Source: Strongylocentrotus droebachiensis
Lineage: Eukaryota; Echinodermata; Echinoidea; Camarodonta; Strongylocentrotidae
Length of the DNA: 64,000 nucleotides
Assembly (NCBI GenBank): GCA_035222895.1
Contig: JAVYIG010007197.1
Span: 1-64,000 of the forward strand
Direction of reading: 5' to 3'
The notes below the pieces were generated by a model. It had not been told where the DNA came from and did not search any database. It saw nothing but the letters and a program-made list of their open reading frames with translations. Positions 59,947-64,000 of this stretch are shown piece after piece. Position 1 is the first letter of the stretch; each line of letters starts with the position of its first letter. Both the position numbers and the translations under genes were made by a program.

Positions 59947-61770
59947 TTCTTTAATGTTAATGTAATTTTTTGTCAAACAAATCGATAATTAACCAAAGTA
60001 ACCTAGAGATTTCAATAATTTTCGTTTTCTATTATAACATATTTATGATTAAATATTTTTTTAATATTATATTCAAATGATTACTTAAATAATAATTCGA
60101 TGGAACTTGACATCAGTTTGTAGTTATTTCATTAAGTGTGTGCCTTTTCCTGTTCTTTGATTATAGAATGTGGGTAATCTTTTTGTTTTATCATTTTGAA
60201 TTCGACTTGAATATAAGACAAGTTCAGTTTTTCATACTATGTAGTCAATGAATTCCATCCGTCCATTGTAATTCCAAGCTATTACGTTCCGGGCATAATT
60301 TGTTTTCATAATGGATTTTCCCTATAAAGTTAGTTTAACGAAAGCGATTTATATTTGTTTTTATTTATATTTACTCTGTTTTTATTGATTTACCCCTCCG
60401 ATCTTAGTCATACATCTCACATTCTACTCCGTCTCCCCTGTATACATTCCCCTCACCCTCTCCCTTGCTCTCTCTTGCTCTACATCACTCTCTCTCTCTC
60501 TCCCTCCACATTCTCGTTATTTGTTACCTCAATTTCTATCTCTACTCACCTCTCCCTCTTTCTTCGTTCTTTCAGATCATTTAAGTCATAAATGTCAAAA
60601 ATAGGAGTAAATTCAAAGTAGGCCTAATAAAATTCATTATTTTATTCTTAGAAAATATAGTGAATTGATTTGGTAAAGCTATTTAGAAAAGGTAATGATG
60701 TCATGCACATTTTCCCACGTATATTTCAATTGGATCAGGTCGGGATAAGAGAACCATTGCTTACATTTGAAAATACGAATATTAAATCTGAAAAGTTTGA
60801 ATGACTATATTATTCAAATTCTCCTAAAAAAAGTTTATACCATCTGATGATTCTCTGAACAAAACAAAAAATCATATTTTATTTCTGCACGTAACAGATA
60901 GCCTGTATATATGCACGATGTTATGGCATAGTCTACTTAGTTCATCTATCAAAAACAACCTTTGGTCCTAGAATGAATCTTACGAAAATCCTTTTTGTTT
61001 GTGATTTGATCACGCACTTAAATCAAGTGAAATGTACTTAATTTCTCGAACATTATTGAGTAGCATTAACATCAACATAGTATGTAAATAAATAGAAAAT
61101 AATTTAACAGCGTTGCGTCTACATTCTCTTTTTAACACAAAGTTAATCAACCTCTTCAAAGCACTATAAATGAATATCAATATCTATATTTAAAACGGCT
61201 AACTTTCGAGCTCATCACAAAAAAAAAGGTTATTCAATAAATGGCATTTGAAATATCAATGATGTACACATTAAGAAGAAGAATAAATTTGTTTACTGCA
61301 GTCAACTTTGATAAACAACACTGCATGGTCTTTGCCTTTAAAGAAATATTTAATAATACGGCATTATGTGATAATCGGCACTGTTGTAAGCCCTTTGCTA
61401 AACAATAACCACAGGCTCTTCTTATCAGGTTTAGTTTCCATATTCCTCTTTCCATTTCACATTTCTCCATTTTGTTTAACTATTAATGTCATAATCTTCT
61501 CTTTCAATCGTATCATTCTTTTTCTAGGGGTCTGCTTCCCCTTTCATTTTCAGCCTATTGATACCTTTTCTATTTTTTCTTTCCCATTTCCTTTTCCCCT
61601 TTTCCCTGTTTAGTATTATTGCTTAACGTCACATCTCTACAAACTTTTCATCTCCTCTCATATAGCTTCAATGAAATAACTTAAAAATAAATGCAGACAC
61701 CGCCAGTCAGTGACGCAGGCCTGTGTCGGGCAAATGGCGCAGCAAGTACAACGGGCATTAGTCGAATAAA
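59947..61770. other. intergenic, no gene recognised
   Basis: AT-rich. A CT-rich stretch lies at 60405-60580. The remaining frames are short and without similarity. Confidence 0.45.
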
Positions 61771-61774
61771 AACC

Positions 61775-62215
61775 TCCTGGACATCCACCCCCCGGAAAAC
61801 CACCCCCGAGTCAACTAACCCCAGGACGACTACCCACGGAACTACTACCCCCGGACAACTACCCCCAGACAACTACCCTCGGACAACTACCCCCGGACAA
61901 CTACCCCCTAGGACAAGTATCTCCAGGACCAGGACAACTACCTAGGGTAGTTGTCCGGGGGTAGTTGTCCGGGGGGTAGTTGTCCTAGAGGATGGTTGTC
62001 GTAGGGGATAGTTGTCTGGGGGGTACTTGTCCGGAGGGTAGTTGTCCTGGGGTACTTGTCCTAGGGTAGTTGTCCGGGTGGTAGTTGTCCTAGGGGTAGT
62101 TGTCCTGGGGGTAGTCGTCCTAGAGGGTGATTGCCCTAGGGGGTAGTTGCCCTAGGGGTAGTTGACTGGGGGTAGTTATCCGGGGGTGGATGTCCAAGGT
62201 GTAGGTGTCCGGATA
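61775..62215. repeat. inverted minisatellite of a 16-17-bp unit
   Basis: Left of about 61943 the unit reads cccggacaactaccc; right of it the same unit reads gggtagttgtccggg. About nine units face about seventeen, meeting at 'ctacctagggtag'. The left half is C-rich and the right half G-rich on the + strand. Confidence 0.88.
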
Positions 62216-62502
62216 CGAAAAACATAGACATAATTTTAGTTTGTTCAGACTAGATGATACTTATACGAAACTCGTGTAAAGACAGAATCATCGTATATAT
62301 ATAGCGAAAGGAGCTTACAGGCTAGATAACAACATGCGTATAAAGAAACTGGTTTTTAAGAGGTCAGTTGACTTGACAGCAGGCTAATGATGAGCGCGTG
62401 GTCACGATAAGCCCCGCCAAGTTTTACGATTTTCGTACGATACGACGTTCAGACTAGAACGGGAAGCTGATTCTTTATCGTTACACGACGTTTGTTAAGC
62501 TG

Positions 62503-63936
62503 CTGATACCCCCTTCACATACTCGTAACTACACCTAATACCCCCTTCACATACACGGATTTTTCTTACGAGTCCTTACGGATCGCCAACTCGTAGTCAA
62601 TCGCAAGCATCCGTAAATAACTCGCTGGTATCCGTAAATAACTCGTCACAACTCGCAGCAACTCGTAGACACTCTTAAGCATCCGTGAAAGAAGAGGCAA
62701 TTTTTTTGACATGTCAAAAATCTTCTTACGATTGTCCACGGATTGATCAGTCCGTAAATAGCTCGTAAATAGCTCGTAACAATCCGTAATCATCCGTAAA
62801 CTGCTCGCAAGAATCCGTAAATGACTCGTAACAGATTTTTGTAACGATTCGTTACGGTTAGTTTACAATTTGTTTACGGATTATTTACGGATTATTGCGA
62901 GTAGTTTACGGATGGTTACGTGTGCTTATGTGTTGTTTACGATTTTATTCGGGTCATTTTACGATGGCTTTACGGATTGATACGGGTTATTACGAGCATG
63001 TTAGGTGTAGTTACGAGTACTTTACAAATAGATACGAATACTTTACGTATGCTTACGAACTGTTAACGAATTGGGGAAAGGTATAAAAGCTGCAAATTCG
63101 AACACTTAATTTTCAGTTGTTATTTTTTGGCTAAAAATCGTAAGGACTCGTAAATACCCGTAACTTAACCGTAACTATTCGTATAAACACGTAAACAGGT
63201 CGTAACTAACACGTTAGTTGCTCGGAGTTATCCGTGACAACTCGTAACAAATCGTGGACTGTTGCCGTAAATACATCGTAATAACTCGTAATAATCCGTA
63301 ATAAACCGCAAAAAGCTCGTAATAACTCTTAAACCGGTCGTAAAAGTGGCCAAATCGTAAGGATCCGTGAAAAATCCGTGTATATGTGCCATCCGTAAGG
63401 ACTCGTTAGAAAAATCCGTGTATGTGAAGGGGGTATAAAATGCTCATAATAACCCGTATCAATCCGTAAAGCCATCGTAAAATGACCCGAATAAAATCGT
63501 AAACAACACGTAAGCACACGCAACCATCCGTAAACTACTCGCAATAATACGTAAATAATCCGTAATCAAATTGTAAACTAACCGTAACGAATCGTTACAA
63601 AAATCTGTTACGAGTCATTTACGGATTCTTGCGAGCAGTTGACGGATGGTCACGTGTTGTTGCGAGCGGTTTACGGATGATTACGGATTGTTACGAGCTA
63701 TTTACGAGCTATTTACGGACAAATCAATCCGTGGACAATCGTAAGAAGATTTTTGACATGTCAACAATATTGCCTCTCCTTTCACGGATGCTTAAAAGTG
63801 TCTACGAGTTGTTGCGAGTTGTGACGAGTTATTTACGGATACCAGCGAGTTATTTACGGATGCTTGCGATTGACTACGAGTTGGTGATCCGTAAGGACTC
63901 GTAAGAAAAATCCGTGTATGTGAAGGGGGTATAAAG
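62503..63936. mobile_element. foldback element built of CGTAA-type words
   Basis: Ends atacccccttcacatacacgg (62527) and ccgtgtatgtgaagggggtat (63936), with inverted arms about 62529-63001 and 63437-63933. The words 'cgtaa', 'ccgtaaat' and 'actcgtaa' recur every 10-15 bp throughout. A third copy of the terminal sequence lies inside at 63394-63433 and a partial one at 62507-62528, so copies are nested. No transposase. Confidence 0.85.
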
Positions 63937-64000
63937 TAAAAAGTCCGCTAAAGTGTAACCCGACGCCTAAGTTTCTGAAAAAGAAATTCTCTTCAGCGAA

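Noticed and set aside
61691..61945. Thr/Pro-rich frame resembling a mucin-like repeat
   Set aside because: It is the left half of the inverted minisatellite. The unit inverts and the frame ends exactly there, and there is no signal peptide or flanking exon.
62566..63904. Mirror-image frames with YELLRVVTSYLRI-type repeats on both strands
   Set aside because: Produced by the palindrome and its CGTAA words; the same peptide appears from both arms.

Overview
This is a repeat-rich window from an animal nuclear genome. The coding regions are split into many short exons with GT..AG introns, and all three protein genes are metazoan families. The repeat landscape (CR1- and L1-type LINEs, several tRNA-headed SINE families, many short inverted-repeat DNA transposons, long foldback elements, poly-G and GA tracts, frequent 'tacatgta') fits a marine deuterostome invertebrate. 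An echinoderm such as a sea urchin is my best guess, but that is inference and not proven by any single marker.

Layout. (1) 1-15996, + strand: the 3' twelve exons of a rabphilin-3A-like gene, from the end of the Rab-binding/zinc-finger region ('LWKRSGAWFF') through a Ser/Gly/Asp-rich linker to tandem C2A and C2B domains and the stop. The 5' exons lie upstream of the window. (2) 16000-24450: 3' flank with SINEs and small inverted-repeat elements and no convincing gene. (3) 25214-41849, - strand: a complete 13-exon C12orf4/FERRY3 homologue. The joined exons give 555 residues in one open frame; from memory the human protein is about 552. (4) 42500-56830: a retroelement graveyard. It holds an L1-type LINE with three frameshifts and three ~625-bp tandem units in front of its endonuclease ORF, a second RT fragment split by two different MITEs, a CR1-type LINE split by a tRNA-headed SINE, and a reversed L1-type 3' end. 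(5) 58513-59946, + strand: an intronless class A GPCR of 477 residues. (6) 61780-63940: an inverted minisatellite and a foldback element built from a CGTAA-type word.

The two spliced genes encode proteins of the Rab-effector world (rabphilin: Rab3/Rab27; FERRY3: the Rab5-linked FERRY complex), but their closeness here may be chance. The most unusual feature of the window is that pieces of exons have been copied locally again and again. Decayed tandem copies of a rabphilin exon end, with splice-site-like flanks, fill its downstream intron. Tandem decayed copies of the FERRY3 terminal exon, stop codon included, follow that gene. Three further FERRY3 exons have partial duplicates beside them. 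A second highlight is a 354-bp DNA element with perfect terminal inverted repeats and an 8-bp target duplication that carries an open, splice-site-bounded 34-codon core.
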